Numbered from the stretch's first letter, positions 6,832-15,229 are shown. The stretch is 64,000 nt of DNA from Hymenobacter perfusus (GCF_003944765.1 NZ_RWIU01000011.1:35026-99025); one strand, 5' to 3'. Program-made: numbers and translations. The notes: generated by a model not told the origin, from the letters alone.

Positions 6832-8175
6832 TTACCGCTCGGGGCCTTCCGCAGCCCGGCTGGCTGGTTCGGTGGCTGGCCCCAACGCACGCTGGGCTTC
6901 CTGCAAGCTGCGGCCGGCACTTCGCAAGTTGGCAGCATCTTCAGCCAGCGCCGGTATCTTCTCGGCCCGAGTCAGGGCCTCGGCCACCGCCTGGAGGTTA
7001 GCGCCACCCAGGTAAGCAGATTTCTCCACGGCCTTAGCGGCACGCAACAAGGAGTCGGCCGGCCCCGGGTAGCCCTGTTCTTCCAGCCCCTCGACTACCT
7101 GTTTGGCGGCTTGCACAAACGCAGCCGTGCCCGCAGGCTGTGGGCTGGTGGGATATTGAGCTGGCGCGGCCGCTACAACCTTTGCTGGTACCGGTGGCTG
7201 CATGGCCGTTAGCGCAGCCCCAAAACGTGCCGCCTCCCGCTGCGAGTCCGGGTCCTGAAAGCGTTTATCCTGTTTTACTTCCTGCACCAGCTGCTGCAGC
7301 GCGGCGCCGTGCTGCGCCAAGCCGCCCTGCGGGTCACGGTCAATGTCGAGCACCTGGGTCAGCAGCGCGTCGGCGCGCTGGTTGCGGCGGTAGTCGACGC
7401 CTGCTACTAACTGCTGCATGGCCGGGGCCGCGGCGACTAACTCGCGCAGCTGCTCTATCTGCCGCACGGCGGGTGTGGGCCCATCCGCCAGCGGGCGGGC
7501 CTGGCCGGGGTGGCGGGCTGCTTCGGCATCGGGTCCGGGCAGCGGCGTAGTATTGCGGGCAAACAAGTCGCGAAGGGCCTGTAAATCCCAGTCTTTGTGC
7601 CCGGCCCCGTGCAAGCCCACGATGCCCTGGTCCCGAGCGGGGTTGAGCTTTTCATGCTCGCGGTTGAAATCGACCTGATAGCCGGCCTGGTAGGCAATTT
7701 CGGCGAAGGTAGCCTGCAGGGTGCGGCCGTTGCCCTCGCGGAAGGCGTGCACGTGGTTGTAGTGGTCGAAGTAATAGGCGGCCCGCTCGGCGAAGGCCTC
7801 GGGCGTGGGTAAGCCCTTGAGGTTGTTTTCCTGCTTAAGCTGCTCGCCCACCGCATTCAGCCGCTCGTCGATGCGCTCGAAGGGCGCAAAGTGCATGGGG
7901 CGCTCCATGCCGGGCAGGTCGGCGGCCTTGACGCCCTGAAACCCGGCTTCCCGGCGGGTCTGGCCGGCCCACTCGAACGTATCCTGAAACAGGTGGTGGT
8001 GCACGGCCCGCAGCCGCCGGGCGTCAAAGGTGTCGCCCTGAGGGCCATACCCAGCGGCCAGCTCCTGCAATCGGCGCAGCGACGCGTCCTTGGTGGCCTG
8101 CTCCAGCTCCAGCGCATCAGTGATGCCGAGCTTGTTGTAGAAGACGCCGGTGTGGGGGTCTGTAAAATTATCCAT
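6832..8175 (-). CDS. Fic-domain protein, probable AMP-transferase toxin
   Basis: A 447-residue protein starting at the ATG ending at 8175 (MDNFTDPHTGVFYNKLGI, typical of Fic proteins); a longer frame to 8220 would overlap the terminator upstream. The Fic domain fills about residues 1-200 with the complete active motif HAFREGNGR (143-151), so AMP transfer onto target proteins is predicted. The C-terminal half (about 215-447) is Gln/Ala-rich and helical without a recognised domain, ending in AAEGPER, which resembles the tail of the Toprim protein at 28006. It lies between the mobilization genes and sigZ, downstream of a VbhA-like partner. A role as a toxin or as a transferred effector is inference. 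Confidence 0.87.
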   Translation of the reverse strand: MDNFTDPHTGVFYNKLGITDALELEQATKDASLRRLQELAAGYGPQGDTFDARRLRAVHHHLFQDTFEWAGQTRREAGFQGVKAADLPGMERPMHFAPFERIDERLNAVGEQLKQENNLKGLPTPEAFAERAAYYFDHYNHVHAFREGNGRTLQATFAEIAYQAGYQVDFNREHEKLNPARDQGIVGLHGAGHKDWDLQALRDLFARNTTPLPGPDAEAARHPGQARPLADGPTPAVRQIEQLRELVAAAPAMQQLVAGVDYRRNQRADALLTQVLDIDRDPQGGLAQHGAALQQLVQEVKQDKRFQDPDSQREAARFGAALTAMQPPVPAKVVAAAPAQYPTSPQPAGTAAFVQAAKQVVEGLEEQGYPGPADSLLRAAKAVEKSAYLGGANLQAVAEALTRAEKIPALAEDAANLRSAGRSLQEAQRALGPATEPASRAAEGPER

Positions 8176-8221
8176 CAAGGGTAAATACGAGAGCCACGCA
8201 TCTCGCTGGAATGGGGCCAAA

Positions 8222-8252
8222 AAATTAGCCCGACCTCAGGCCGGGCTAATGC
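8222..8252 (-). terminator. Terminator between antitoxin-like gene and fic
   Basis: Arms ATTAGCCCG (8224-8232) and CGGGCTAAT (8242-8250). Read on the minus strand the hairpin is followed by a T run (plus-strand A run at 8219-8224). It separates the 85-residue gene from fic and so could lower fic expression relative to its partner. Confidence 0.7.
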
Positions 8253-8278
8253 AACTAAATACCTGAAAAGAATCCGAA

Positions 8279-8536
8279 TTAGGCCACGTGCGCCAAGGCG
8301 TGCTCGAAGTTGTGGGCCTGCACCTGGCGCAGGTGCTCGTCGTGGCGGGCACCCATGGTAGCCAGGTCAATCTGGCCGGCCACGTATTGCGCGTGCAGCT
8401 CGGCCAGCCATTCGGGCTCCTGGTAGGCGCCTTGGCTGCGGGTGATGCCCAGCGACTGGTTTATGATAAACTGCCGCTGCTCGCGGGTTTGTTCGCGGGG
8501 ACCAAACTGCGGGGTGTGAGAAGCTTGCGTGTTCAT
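8279..8536 (-). CDS. VbhA-like antitoxin candidate for the Fic protein
   Basis: An 85-residue soluble protein immediately upstream of fic on the same strand. Residues 28-62 (NQSLGITRSQGAYQ then EPEWLAELHAQYVAGQIDL) resemble the VbhA antitoxin fold, in which an N-terminal helix carries a (S/T)xxxE(G/N) motif whose Glu blocks the Fic active site. Here the aligned position is Gln before Gly (SQG), so the inhibitory Glu is not evident. It could be a class I Fic antitoxin with an altered motif or a helper of another kind. Partner assignment is from position and local similarity. Confidence 0.6.
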   Translation of the reverse strand: MNTQASHTPQFGPREQTREQRQFIINQSLGITRSQGAYQEPEWLAELHAQYVAGQIDLATMGARHDEHLRQVQAHNFEHALAHVA

Positions 8537-8612
8537 AAAGGACAGTACGTAAACGAGGAATGAGAGTACAAATTAAACAAAAAACCCGACATTATGGTGC
8601 CCGGGGCAGCTC

Positions 8613-10757
8613 TTAAAGCATGGGCTCATTGTCGGGCATCTGGCCCGGTTTGAGCGTGTTGGCGTATTGTCCTACGATGCCTGCCACGTCCTCCCGGATA
8701 AGCTCAAAATTGGCCTGGATTACCGCTTGCAATGCGTTGACTGGGCCCGTCATCGGGCTGCTACCGGCCTGCCGGGCAGCGCGCCTTTGGCTCAGCCAAT
8801 CCTGGTTCGCCCCCTCCCCTGCCGGGGCATCCGCCAGTACCGGCGCCGGGCCGCCCTCGAAAGTAGCCAACGGGTGCAGCGGGTACGCGCCGGGCACCGC
8901 TCGGCGCTCCACCTTGCCCTGGAAGAAGGGCTGCTCGGTTTCCACGGTCTGACCGATGAACTCGCCGGTTTCAAGCGTGATGGTGTCCTGCAGACGCACC
9001 AAGTTGCGCTCCTGCCAGCTCACGCTCTGGCTAGCGTTGCTGCCGGCGCCCCGGCTGCCGCCGCTCTGGCTGCGGCCCAGGCTGGCCGACACCATTTCCC
9101 GGTCTTCCTTGCCCACCAGTTCCGAAACAAACTTGGCCGTTTCCAGCGAGTTTACCTTGCCGAAAAACTGGTTGTTGAGGTTGCTCACCATCACCTGCAT
9201 CTTGTCGCGGCCGTAGGCGTCAATCATCTGGCTCAGGTCCTGGGTCATGTAAATCATGGCCACCTTGTTGCTGCGGGCCGTGGCCGGTATCACCTCCAGG
9301 TTGGGCACGTAAATGGTCGCGGCCTCGTCGAGGAACACGTAGCTCGGGTGCTTGTGCTGCTGGTTCATGAGCTTCAGCGCCACGGCCACGATGCAGCTGA
9401 TAACCGGCGAGAAGGTTTCTTTCAGTGTAGGGTCGTTGCCGACCACGAGCACCTTGGGTGCCTGCGGTTCGTTGAGCTCCAGGCTGAACCCCTCCCCTCT
9501 CGCCTCGTCGGGGGTGAGCACCCAGGCAATTTCCGGGGAGTTGATGCGCGTGAGCACAATCTGCAGCGAAGCAATGACGCCGGCCACCTGCTTTTCGGCC
9601 CGCTGCTTCACGGCCGTGGTGATGGAGCGCACCATGTCGCCGCACTCGGGGTCGGTGTCGAGCATGCTCAGCACATGGGTAAAGTCCGGATGCAGGGCGG
9701 TGTTTACCACGTGGGGCAGGGTGCAGAAGGCGGGGAAGTTCTTCTTGTAAAACCAGATGATAGCCGTCAAAAAGGCGTTGGCGCTGGTGTCGAAGAAGTC
9801 CATCTTTTTGATGCTCTCCGGGTTCAGGTTGGCCATAATGGCGCGGGCGTACTCGTTGGCGTAGGCCACTACCGGCATCTTGTCGGCCCGCAGCGGGTTT
9901 ACACGCTCGCTGCGCTCCAGGTCTTTGAAGTTGATGATGTGCAGCTGTACCGCCGCTCGCCCCTCCCCCACTGCCGCAGCTTTGGCATCGGCCAGCACAA
10001 ACGCTTTCTGCGCGGCCTCGGCCAGCACCGGAAACTTAAAGTCGTAGATGAGCCCGGCAAAGCCTTTCTCAGTGAACTGCTCAATCAGGGGCTCCCCAAT
10101 CGAGTACGACTTGCCGGCCCCGGCCCCGCCTAGCACCAGCGTGCCGCGAAAGGGGTTGGGAATATTTATCCAGCCCCCATCCGTGGTGGCCAGGCTAAAG
10201 CCGTGCTCCGAGACCTGCTGGCGGCGCTCGGTGCGCAGCCCGAAACGCTCGGTTTTGTGCAGGGCCCGCGCGATACCTGCCACCAGGCCCGCGCCCAGCA
10301 CGAGCAGAGCGGCTACGGGGTATAGCCAGGCAATCGCGCCAGCCGAAAACGACGCCAGCGCCAGCAACAACGCCCCGCCCACCAAGCCCACGCCGGCGGC
10401 CCCCAACTGGATGCGCCGCAGCTGCAGCTGCGTGGGCTGCCAGCGGCGCTGGCCGGGCCGGGCGGGCGGCGCTTTGAGCAGCAGGGCTAGCAACAGCCCG
10501 GCCATCAGCACTGCTGCGCGCACGACCAAGCCAAAGCGGTGGTAAAAGCTCACCATCCCTGCCAACAGGCGGCTGGTAATAGATGCGCCCAATCCCGCGC
10601 CCGGCACGCCCGGTGCCACTGCTTCGGCCCTGAATGCCGGATGGGACAGCAGGTAGTACTCGCCGGCGGCCAGCAATACCAACAGTAGGCCGAAGGCCAG
10701 ATACAGGCCGGTCAGGCGGTGGGTAGCCGGCTGCCGGGGGGCGCTCATCATGCTCAT
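8613..10757 (-). CDS. mobC: MobC/TraG-type IV coupling protein (VirD4-like ATPase)
   Basis: A 714-residue coupling protein that links the relaxase-DNA complex to the secretion channel. Four N-terminal membrane segments lie at about 15-31, 80-94, 119-136 and 141-160. The ATPase domain has Walker A GGAGAGKS (210-217) and Walker B YVFLDEAATIY (around 472-482). The motif PNPFRGTLVLGG before Walker A is usual in the Bacteroidota MobC group. It follows mobB by 34 bases. The C-terminal 100 residues are low-complexity with no clear domain. Orientation opposite to the tra operon suggests separate control of DNA processing and channel genes. Confidence 0.92.
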   Translation of the reverse strand: MSMMSAPRQPATHRLTGLYLAFGLLLVLLAAGEYYLLSHPAFRAEAVAPGVPGAGLGASITSRLLAGMVSFYHRFGLVVRAAVLMAGLLLALLLKAPPARPGQRRWQPTQLQLRRIQLGAAGVGLVGGALLLALASFSAGAIAWLYPVAALLVLGAGLVAGIARALHKTERFGLRTERRQQVSEHGFSLATTDGGWINIPNPFRGTLVLGGAGAGKSYSIGEPLIEQFTEKGFAGLIYDFKFPVLAEAAQKAFVLADAKAAAVGEGRAAVQLHIINFKDLERSERVNPLRADKMPVVAYANEYARAIMANLNPESIKKMDFFDTSANAFLTAIIWFYKKNFPAFCTLPHVVNTALHPDFTHVLSMLDTDPECGDMVRSITTAVKQRAEKQVAGVIASLQIVLTRINSPEIAWVLTPDEARGEGFSLELNEPQAPKVLVVGNDPTLKETFSPVISCIVAVALKLMNQQHKHPSYVFLDEAATIYVPNLEVIPATARSNKVAMIYMTQDLSQMIDAYGRDKMQVMVSNLNNQFFGKVNSLETAKFVSELVGKEDREMVSASLGRSQSGGSRGAGSNASQSVSWQERNLVRLQDTITLETGEFIGQTVETEQPFFQGKVERRAVPGAYPLHPLATFEGGPAPVLADAPAGEGANQDWLSQRRAARQAGSSPMTGPVNALQAVIQANFELIREDVAGIVGQYANTLKPGQMPDNEPML

Positions 10758-10791
10758 GAGATAATGAAATGAAGTGGTTATTTAGTCGGGG

Positions 10792-11817
10792 TTATAGCTC
10801 GGGTTCCCATTGCCGTCGCCCGCGCTGCTCGCCGATGTCTTGGGTGGCCACGCGGTCGGGGCCGCTGGTGGCGCGCAAGGCCTGCTGAAAGCTGTGCAGG
10901 GCTTGTCGCACTTGGTGGCCGGTTTGGTCACGGGTGGGCTCCTCGCGTCCGGTGGCCAGCAGGTGATAGGCATTGTCCAACGGCTGCCCCTGCCGGGCGC
11001 GTCCTTCCAGCCGGCGGAGCCGGTCGTAGAAAATGCGGTCGTAGCCCCGCCCCTGCGCGATGCGCTGCACCCGCGCCGCATCCAGCCGCTGGCTTGGGTC
11101 CGCCTGCCGGTTTAGCTGCTCGACGCGCTCGGCAATCCGGGCATTTCGTTGGGGGTTGGGCTCCGTGATGGCCGGGGCTGGTCTTCGGCGGGGAGCTCGG
11201 CCTTGGTATTGAAATTGGCGCTCAAATAGCACCCGTGCCTCTTCCTGCCAGTCCCGCAGGCTAAACCGGCTAACCCGCCCGCCGGGGTTCAGGGTAACGC
11301 GTTGCGCTCTATCGCGGGCCGAAACAACCACGTGGATGTGAGCTTGCAGACCGGGCCGCGCCTGCCCTGGTCGGGCCTTCCCTGCTCGCACGGCCGCGTC
11401 AGTGCCGCGGTGGGTGCGCTCGTGGTGAATGATGGCTCCCCACACCAAGTCATCTTTCCCCACGGCCCCGCCGTCCTTGAGGCGGAAGCCGGCAGCATAG
11501 GCGGTCATCACCTCCCGGGTATAGGCGCGCAGCTTCGCTTCGTCACCCCCGCCGATGTGGGCCAATTCTTCCGGACTCGGGGAAAGCACCAAGGAGTAAA
11601 ACTTGGCTTCTCCTGTCCGCAGTCCTTTCACGTTGCCATCCAGGGAAGCCAGCACTGCCTCCCGGTCCAGCAGGTCTTGCTCGGCATCAAAGAAGCGTGC
11701 TTGCTCACCCTTCTGCTTGGCCTCGTGAGTCAGGTAATTCAATACCTGGGCTGCACTCCCCTGGTTATTGTAGGCCTTTTCACCGTTCGTTTTGGGATTA
11801 ATAAGCTTGGCGTGCAT
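10792..11817 (-). CDS. mobB: DUF5712 relaxase (MobB)
   Basis: A 341-residue mobilization protein of the DUF5712 family, the relaxase type of many Bacteroidota plasmids. Conserved features are the N-terminal KAYNNQGS(A)AQVLNYLTHE region, HHER (131-134) with a further His136, and the paired histidines of HIHVVVS (160-166), which should bind the catalytic metal. The nicking Tyr is not obvious; Tyr74 (FYSLVLSPS) or Tyr28 are candidates. The C-terminal third is Arg/Gln-rich and probably DNA-binding. It starts 15 bases after the mobA stop, forming a mobA-mobB-mobC operon leading away from the AT-rich intergenic region that likely holds oriT. Confidence 0.85.
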   Translation of the reverse strand: MHAKLINPKTNGEKAYNNQGSAAQVLNYLTHEAKQKGEQARFFDAEQDLLDREAVLASLDGNVKGLRTGEAKFYSLVLSPSPEELAHIGGGDEAKLRAYTREVMTAYAAGFRLKDGGAVGKDDLVWGAIIHHERTHRGTDAAVRAGKARPGQARPGLQAHIHVVVSARDRAQRVTLNPGGRVSRFSLRDWQEEARVLFERQFQYQGRAPRRRPAPAITEPNPQRNARIAERVEQLNRQADPSQRLDAARVQRIAQGRGYDRIFYDRLRRLEGRARQGQPLDNAYHLLATGREEPTRDQTGHQVRQALHSFQQALRATSGPDRVATQDIGEQRGRRQWEPEL

Positions 11818-11832
11818 AGCAAAAATTCTGAA

Positions 11833-12309
11833 TTAGCGCGTTTTCTTAAGCGCTTTAATATCCAAAGCAGCCACACCAGCAGCTACGGCTTCAGCGATGC
11901 GTGCTTGGTTTTTCTGCTGTATTTTGTGCAGAGACTCCCCGCCTTCCGGGGCCAATAAATTCTCTACGACGCGCAGCGTTTGCTCCTGTACCGCCTGCTG
12001 CCGCAGCTGAAAGCGCAGCATTTCCAGCAGTAGCCCCCGCTCCTGCTCCTGCAGGTAAGAAAACACCCGGTCGCCAAGCCGCTTCACCTCGGCCATGATG
12101 AGTTGGCCTTCTCGGGCCTGCGACTCCACCGGGTTTAAGCCGCGTTCCGCGAAGTAGCGAATGGCCGCATCCGCGTACTCGGTGCGGGTTACCCCCAATC
12201 GCGCTGACTCCGCTCCTACCATGCGGTGTGTCGGTCCACTCACCGTAAGGTGCTTCACTGCGGAGTTGTTGCTGGGCTGGGGTGATGTATTCTGTGGCGG
12301 GTCCTGCAT
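11833..12309 (-). CDS. mobA: BfmA/BtgA-family mobilization protein (MobA)
   Basis: A 158-residue oriT-binding accessory protein. The central HMVGAESARLGVTRTEYADAAIRYFAERGLNP-like region (seen here as TEYADAAIRYFAERG near residues 43-57) is a ribbon-helix-helix-like DNA-binding segment typical of BfmA/BtgA proteins, and the C-terminal half is a long amphipathic helix suited to oligomerization. It should bind dyads at the transfer origin and recruit MobB. The gene starts 46 bases from a region with two inverted repeats (12367-12389, 12391-12431), which probably serve as oriT/operator sites. Confidence 0.8.
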   Translation of the reverse strand: MQDPPQNTSPQPSNNSAVKHLTVSGPTHRMVGAESARLGVTRTEYADAAIRYFAERGLNPVESQAREGQLIMAEVKRLGDRVFSYLQEQERGLLLEMLRFQLRQQAVQEQTLRVVENLLAPEGGESLHKIQQKNQARIAEAVAAGVAALDIKALKKTR

Positions 12310-12366
12310 ACCACTGATTTTAATTTTAAACTGCTGACAGTCATTGTTTTAGTTTGCTGAGTTAAC

Positions 12367-12389
12367 AAATATCAACTCTGTTGATATTT
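12367..12389. promoter_or_regulatory. Dyad upstream of mobA (operator candidate)
   Basis: Perfect arms AAATATCAAC (12367-12376) and GTTGATATTT (12380-12389) with spacer TCT. On the minus strand it includes GATATTTG, one mismatch from TAnnTTTG, placed about 50 bases before the mobA start. This suggests a promoter under its own operator. Confidence 0.6.
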
Positions 12390-12390
12390 A

Positions 12391-12431
12391 ACCACCATTT
12401 AATCAGCACGTTAGTGATGTTAAATGGTGGT
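12391..12431. other. Candidate oriT stem-loop
   Basis: Perfect 12-base arms ACCACCATTTAA (12391-12402) and TTAAATGGTGGT (12420-12431) around a 17-base loop, directly next to another dyad and upstream of mobA-mobB-mobC. Transfer origins commonly hold such an inverted repeat beside the nic site and beside the relaxase operon. The nic position cannot be read from the sequence. Confidence 0.5.
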
Positions 12432-12956
12432 CTTCTTGCTAACTACCCTAAGGCCCCCTGGCCCAGCAGCATCCCGCTACGAACGGTCTACCTACAGTGC
12501 TTCCCTTTGTCACCGCCTCAGGGTACCAAGGCTTGAACGCCCACTGCATTCTACTTAGGGGAGTGTCAGCAGGGAAGGGAATACCTAGAGTGCATCAGGA
12601 AGGATTTTTTATTTCTCAGGAAACAAGTATCCTCAAAAAGCGAAACCCTGTATCCTGGCTGCTTTACGCCTCGTAATCCGCTTTGTTTCTTAGGATTTTA
12701 GGAAATAAGTTTCTTGAGAACTTTTGCAGAATGTTTACTGAGCAACTTGTTTCTAATTTTACTAAGCAGGTTTTATACTTATTTTCTAAGAAATAAGAAA
12801 AACAGGAAACAACAACCTGAATTTCCCAGTAACATACTTGCTTTATTTTCCAGGAAATAAAAAAACAAGTTTACAAGTAACTTTGAAAATCGAGAAACAA
12901 GCTGCTTATTTTGCAAGCTGCTTCTCCTGTGGCTTTCCCATTAGTTCCCCTGCCCT
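12432..12956. repeat. AT-rich non-coding region with GAAA(C/T)AAGT repeats (partition site or iterons)
   Basis: No gene is seen in 12432-12956. From 12618 onward short units resembling AGGAAA(C/T)AAGT recur in both orientations: 12618-12628, 12700-12710, 12745-12754 (inverted), 12777-12787 (inverted), 12789-12797, 12804-12813, 12852-12860 and 12892-12901. The array runs into the parA promoter. Such arrays are typical of centromere-like sites bound by the parA partner protein, or of replication iterons. Confidence 0.65.
12882..12913 (+). promoter_or_regulatory. parA promoter
   Basis: TTTG (12882-12885) followed after 20 bases by TTATTTTG (12906-12913), one mismatch from TAnnTTTG, with the parA ATG at 12957. 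One GAGAAACAAG repeat unit lies between the two elements, so the partition proteins probably autorepress. Confidence 0.6.
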
Positions 12957-13685
12957 ATGAAAATCATTTGCGTTGCCAACCAGAAGGGTGGCATTGGTAA
13001 GAGTACCCTCATCACTGTGCTGGCGGGTGCGCTGGCCGCCGACTACGGCTACCGCGTGCTGGTGGTCGACGCGGACTCCCAGCAGACGCTGGCGGGTGTG
13101 CGCCTCACCAACGACCAGCCGAGCGTCGAGCTGGAGCGCGAAGCCGGTACGCTGGCCGAGCCGGCCTTCCCCTATGCCTTGGAATCGGTGGGTATGGGCC
13201 AGGTGTATGACCGGCTCGACGAAATCAGCGACGACTACGACGTGGTGTTTATTGACGTGCCGGGCCGCTCGGACGATACAGCCATGATTGACGTGCTCAG
13301 CGGCGCCAACGTGGTACTCGTGCCGGTAGGGGCCTCGGATGCCGAACGGCTGGCTACCATTTCTTTTATGCAGCTGCTGCAGGAGATTTCCCGGCTCTCG
13401 CGGGAGCAGGGGCTGGACTTCCAGTTCTTCGGCGTGCACTCGCACCGCACCAACCTGAAGGAGGAAAAGGACATGGACGAATTCACCGATGCTCTAGGGC
13501 TGCCGCGCCTGCAGGCCTCCCTGCGCCAGCTGGGCTGCTACAAGCGTCTGTCCACCCGCTACAGCTACCTCAATCCGGCCTACCGCCGGGCGGTGGGGGC
13601 GGATGCTTCGGTGGAAGCCGAGGTAAGGGCCCTGTGTGATGAACTGATTGCCCGCGCTGGGCTCACCGCTGAACTCGTATCGTAA
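12957..13685 (+). CDS. parA: ParA-family partition ATPase
   Basis: A 242-residue small ParA of the deviant Walker type: KGGIGKS (10-16) with the signature Lys10, the VVDADSQQ motif (Walker A', about 36-43) and FIDVPGRSD (Walker B, about 98-106). It lacks an N-terminal DNA-binding domain, so it belongs to the short ParA class that works with a small centromere-binding partner. Its stop overlaps the start of the next gene by one base (13685), which indicates a two-gene partition operon. In conjugative elements of this phylum the same family is also called TraA. Confidence 0.9.
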   Translation: MKIICVANQKGGIGKSTLITVLAGALAADYGYRVLVVDADSQQTLAGVRLTNDQPSVELEREAGTLAEPAFPYALESVGMGQVYDRLDEISDDYDVVFIDVPGRSDDTAMIDVLSGANVVLVPVGASDAERLATISFMQLLQEISRLSREQGLDFQFFGVHSHRTNLKEEKDMDEFTDALGLPRLQASLRQLGCYKRLSTRYSYLNPAYRRAVGADASVEAEVRALCDELIARAGLTAELVS

Positions 13686-14167
13686 TGGCCAAGATTCAAC
13701 GCCTGAAAATTTCGACTGACGAGAAAATGTCCATGCTGCGCGGGCAGCCCGGGCACATGCCGGCCGCGCCCGTAGCAGCCGAGCCTGCAGCTACACCAGC
13801 TACAGAGCCCACGCCGGTACCGTTATCTGAACCAGCTCCAGTAGCGCCGCCAGTGGTAGAGGCACCGGCACCAGTGCCGGCGGCTGTTGCTGCAGCGGTA
13901 GCAACCCCGAAACCAGCTTCTCCGGCCACGCAAACAGTAAAGCGGGGAAGGGGCCGACCGCCAAAAGCTGAATCACCAGCCGCCGAAGTGGCACCATCAG
14001 GACTGCAGCCGTCACTGATTCGCCTGGAAGGGGAGACGCAACGTGCTGCGCTGGCCTACATCCATGAGGAGTTGATGCTGCACAGCCGCCGCGTGTACCT
14101 AAAGGAGCTGGTGGATGAAGCGGTAAACTATTACTTACAGCACGGCCCGCCGGCTAAGGGTAAGTAG
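13685..14167 (+). CDS. AT-hook-containing partition partner protein
   Basis: A 160-residue protein coupled to parA (ATG overlaps the parA stop). Residues 1-20 are basic (MAKIQRLKISTDEKM), 25-85 are a Pro/Ala-rich linker, then KRGRGRPPK (about 86-94) is a textbook AT-hook that binds the minor groove of AT-rich DNA. The C-terminal part (about 110-155, YIHEELMLHSRRVYLKELVD) resembles a ribbon-helix-helix dimerization/DNA-binding unit. The likely target is the AT-rich repeat region upstream of parA. Function as ParB-like adaptor is inferred from operon position and motifs. Confidence 0.75.
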   Translation: MAKIQRLKISTDEKMSMLRGQPGHMPAAPVAAEPAATPATEPTPVPLSEPAPVAPPVVEAPAPVPAAVAAAVATPKPASPATQTVKRGRGRPPKAESPAAEVAPSGLQPSLIRLEGETQRAALAYIHEELMLHSRRVYLKELVDEAVNYYLQHGPPAKGK

Positions 14168-14319
14168 GGGAGGGGCACAGGAACTGCCTGCACGACGGGC
14201 CTGTACAGCATATTAGACGGAACGGGCTCGCAGGCCCAGGTGACGTCCCTGTGGAGCGGCACAAGCTGCGTGTTCAGATAGGGAGGGCGATGGAAGTCAT
14301 TGCTTTTGCTAAAGAACTG

Positions 14320-14355
14320 AATAAGAGCAGCCACGGCTTAGGCTCTTATTGAGCC
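14320..14355. other. Hairpin in the 14168-14410 intergenic region
   Basis: Arms AATAAGAGC (14320-14328) and GCTCTTATT (14342-14350), with a competing small hairpin GGCTC/GAGCC (14341-14345, 14351-14355). It ends the par transcript region before the ion channel gene; no T run follows, so it is only a possible terminator. Nothing else is evident in this gap. Confidence 0.4.
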
Positions 14356-14410
14356 AAGGTGAACCCGGGCCGGTAAGGGGCGTAAGCGTGCTGACACTAC
14401 GCTTCTGCCT

Positions 14411-15229
14411 ATGCCCCAACCGGATTCCGAAAATGAGCAGCTCCAACAAGAGCGATTCCACCTGCTGCAGCAACTCACCGATTGGCTGGAAACGCCCCTG
14501 CTTGTGCTGGGCTTTGTCTGGCTGGTGCTGCTGGGTGTGGAGCTGCTCTGGGGCCTTTCGCCGGCGCTGGAGCTGGCGGGCACGATTATCTGGGTGATTT
14601 TCATCCTGGACTTTCTGCTCAAGTTACTCCTGGCGCCCCGCAAGCTGGCGTTTCTGAAAAGCAACGTCATCACCCTGATTTCTCTGCTCGTGCCAGCCCT
14701 GCGCCTGTTTCGGTTGGCGCGGGTGTTTCGGGCGGCGCGGGCTGTGCGCGGGCTGCGGCTGGTGAAGGTGGTGGGCTCGCTCAACCGGGGCATGAAGGCC
14801 CTGGCCGCCAGCTTCGGGCGGCGCGGGGTGGGCTATGTGCTGGGCCTCTCGGCCTTGGTGCTGCTACTGGGCGCGGCGGGCATGTACGCGTTTGAAAAGG
14901 ACGTGTCGGGCGGCCTGCGCACCTATTCCGAAGCCCTGTGGTGGACGGCCATGCTGCTCACCAGCATGGGCAGCGAGTACTGGCCCCGCACCGGCGAGGG
15001 CCGGGCCCTGTGTCTGCTGCTGGCCCTATACGGCTTCGCAGTCTTTGGCTATTTCACCGCGACGCTGGCGACCTTCTTCATGGGCCGCGACGCCGAGAAT
15101 CCCGAAGCCGAAGTGGCCGGGGCTACCGCCGTGGCGGCCCTGCACGAGGAAGTAAAGCAGCTCCGCGCCGAACTCCGGCAAGGTTCCTTTTACGCGGCGT
15201 CTGCGGACCCGCCCCCAGCAGACGAGTAG
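14411..15229 (+). CDS. Voltage-gated-like ion transporter (channel)
   Basis: A 272-residue six-segment channel subunit. A voltage-sensor S4 segment with regularly spaced arginines (RLFRLARVFRAARAVRGL, about 98-115) follows S1-S3; S5 is about 141-160 and S6 about 197-224. The pore loop reads LTSMGSEYWP (183-192) instead of the potassium filter TVGYG, so ion selectivity is uncertain, and a related non-canonical filter may define the family. The C-terminus has a short coiled-coil-like helix (VAALHEEVKQLRAELRQ), perhaps for tetramer assembly. First gene of the ion and osmotic stress block. Confidence 0.82.
   Translation: MPQPDSENEQLQQERFHLLQQLTDWLETPLLVLGFVWLVLLGVELLWGLSPALELAGTIIWVIFILDFLLKLLLAPRKLAFLKSNVITLISLLVPALRLFRLARVFRAARAVRGLRLVKVVGSLNRGMKALAASFGRRGVGYVLGLSALVLLLGAAGMYAFEKDVSGGLRTYSEALWWTAMLLTSMGSEYWPRTGEGRALCLLLALYGFAVFGYFTATLATFFMGRDAENPEAEVAGATAVAALHEEVKQLRAELRQGSFYAASADPPPADE

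Noticed and set aside
8667..10133. Long plus-strand frame opposite the coupling protein
   Set aside because: A 488-residue His/Gly/Val-rich frame antisense to MobC; typical of GC-rich antisense shadows.
12432..12956. CRISPR-like array
   Set aside because: Units are short, unequal in spacing and in both orientations, with no constant spacers, so a partition or iteron array fits better.
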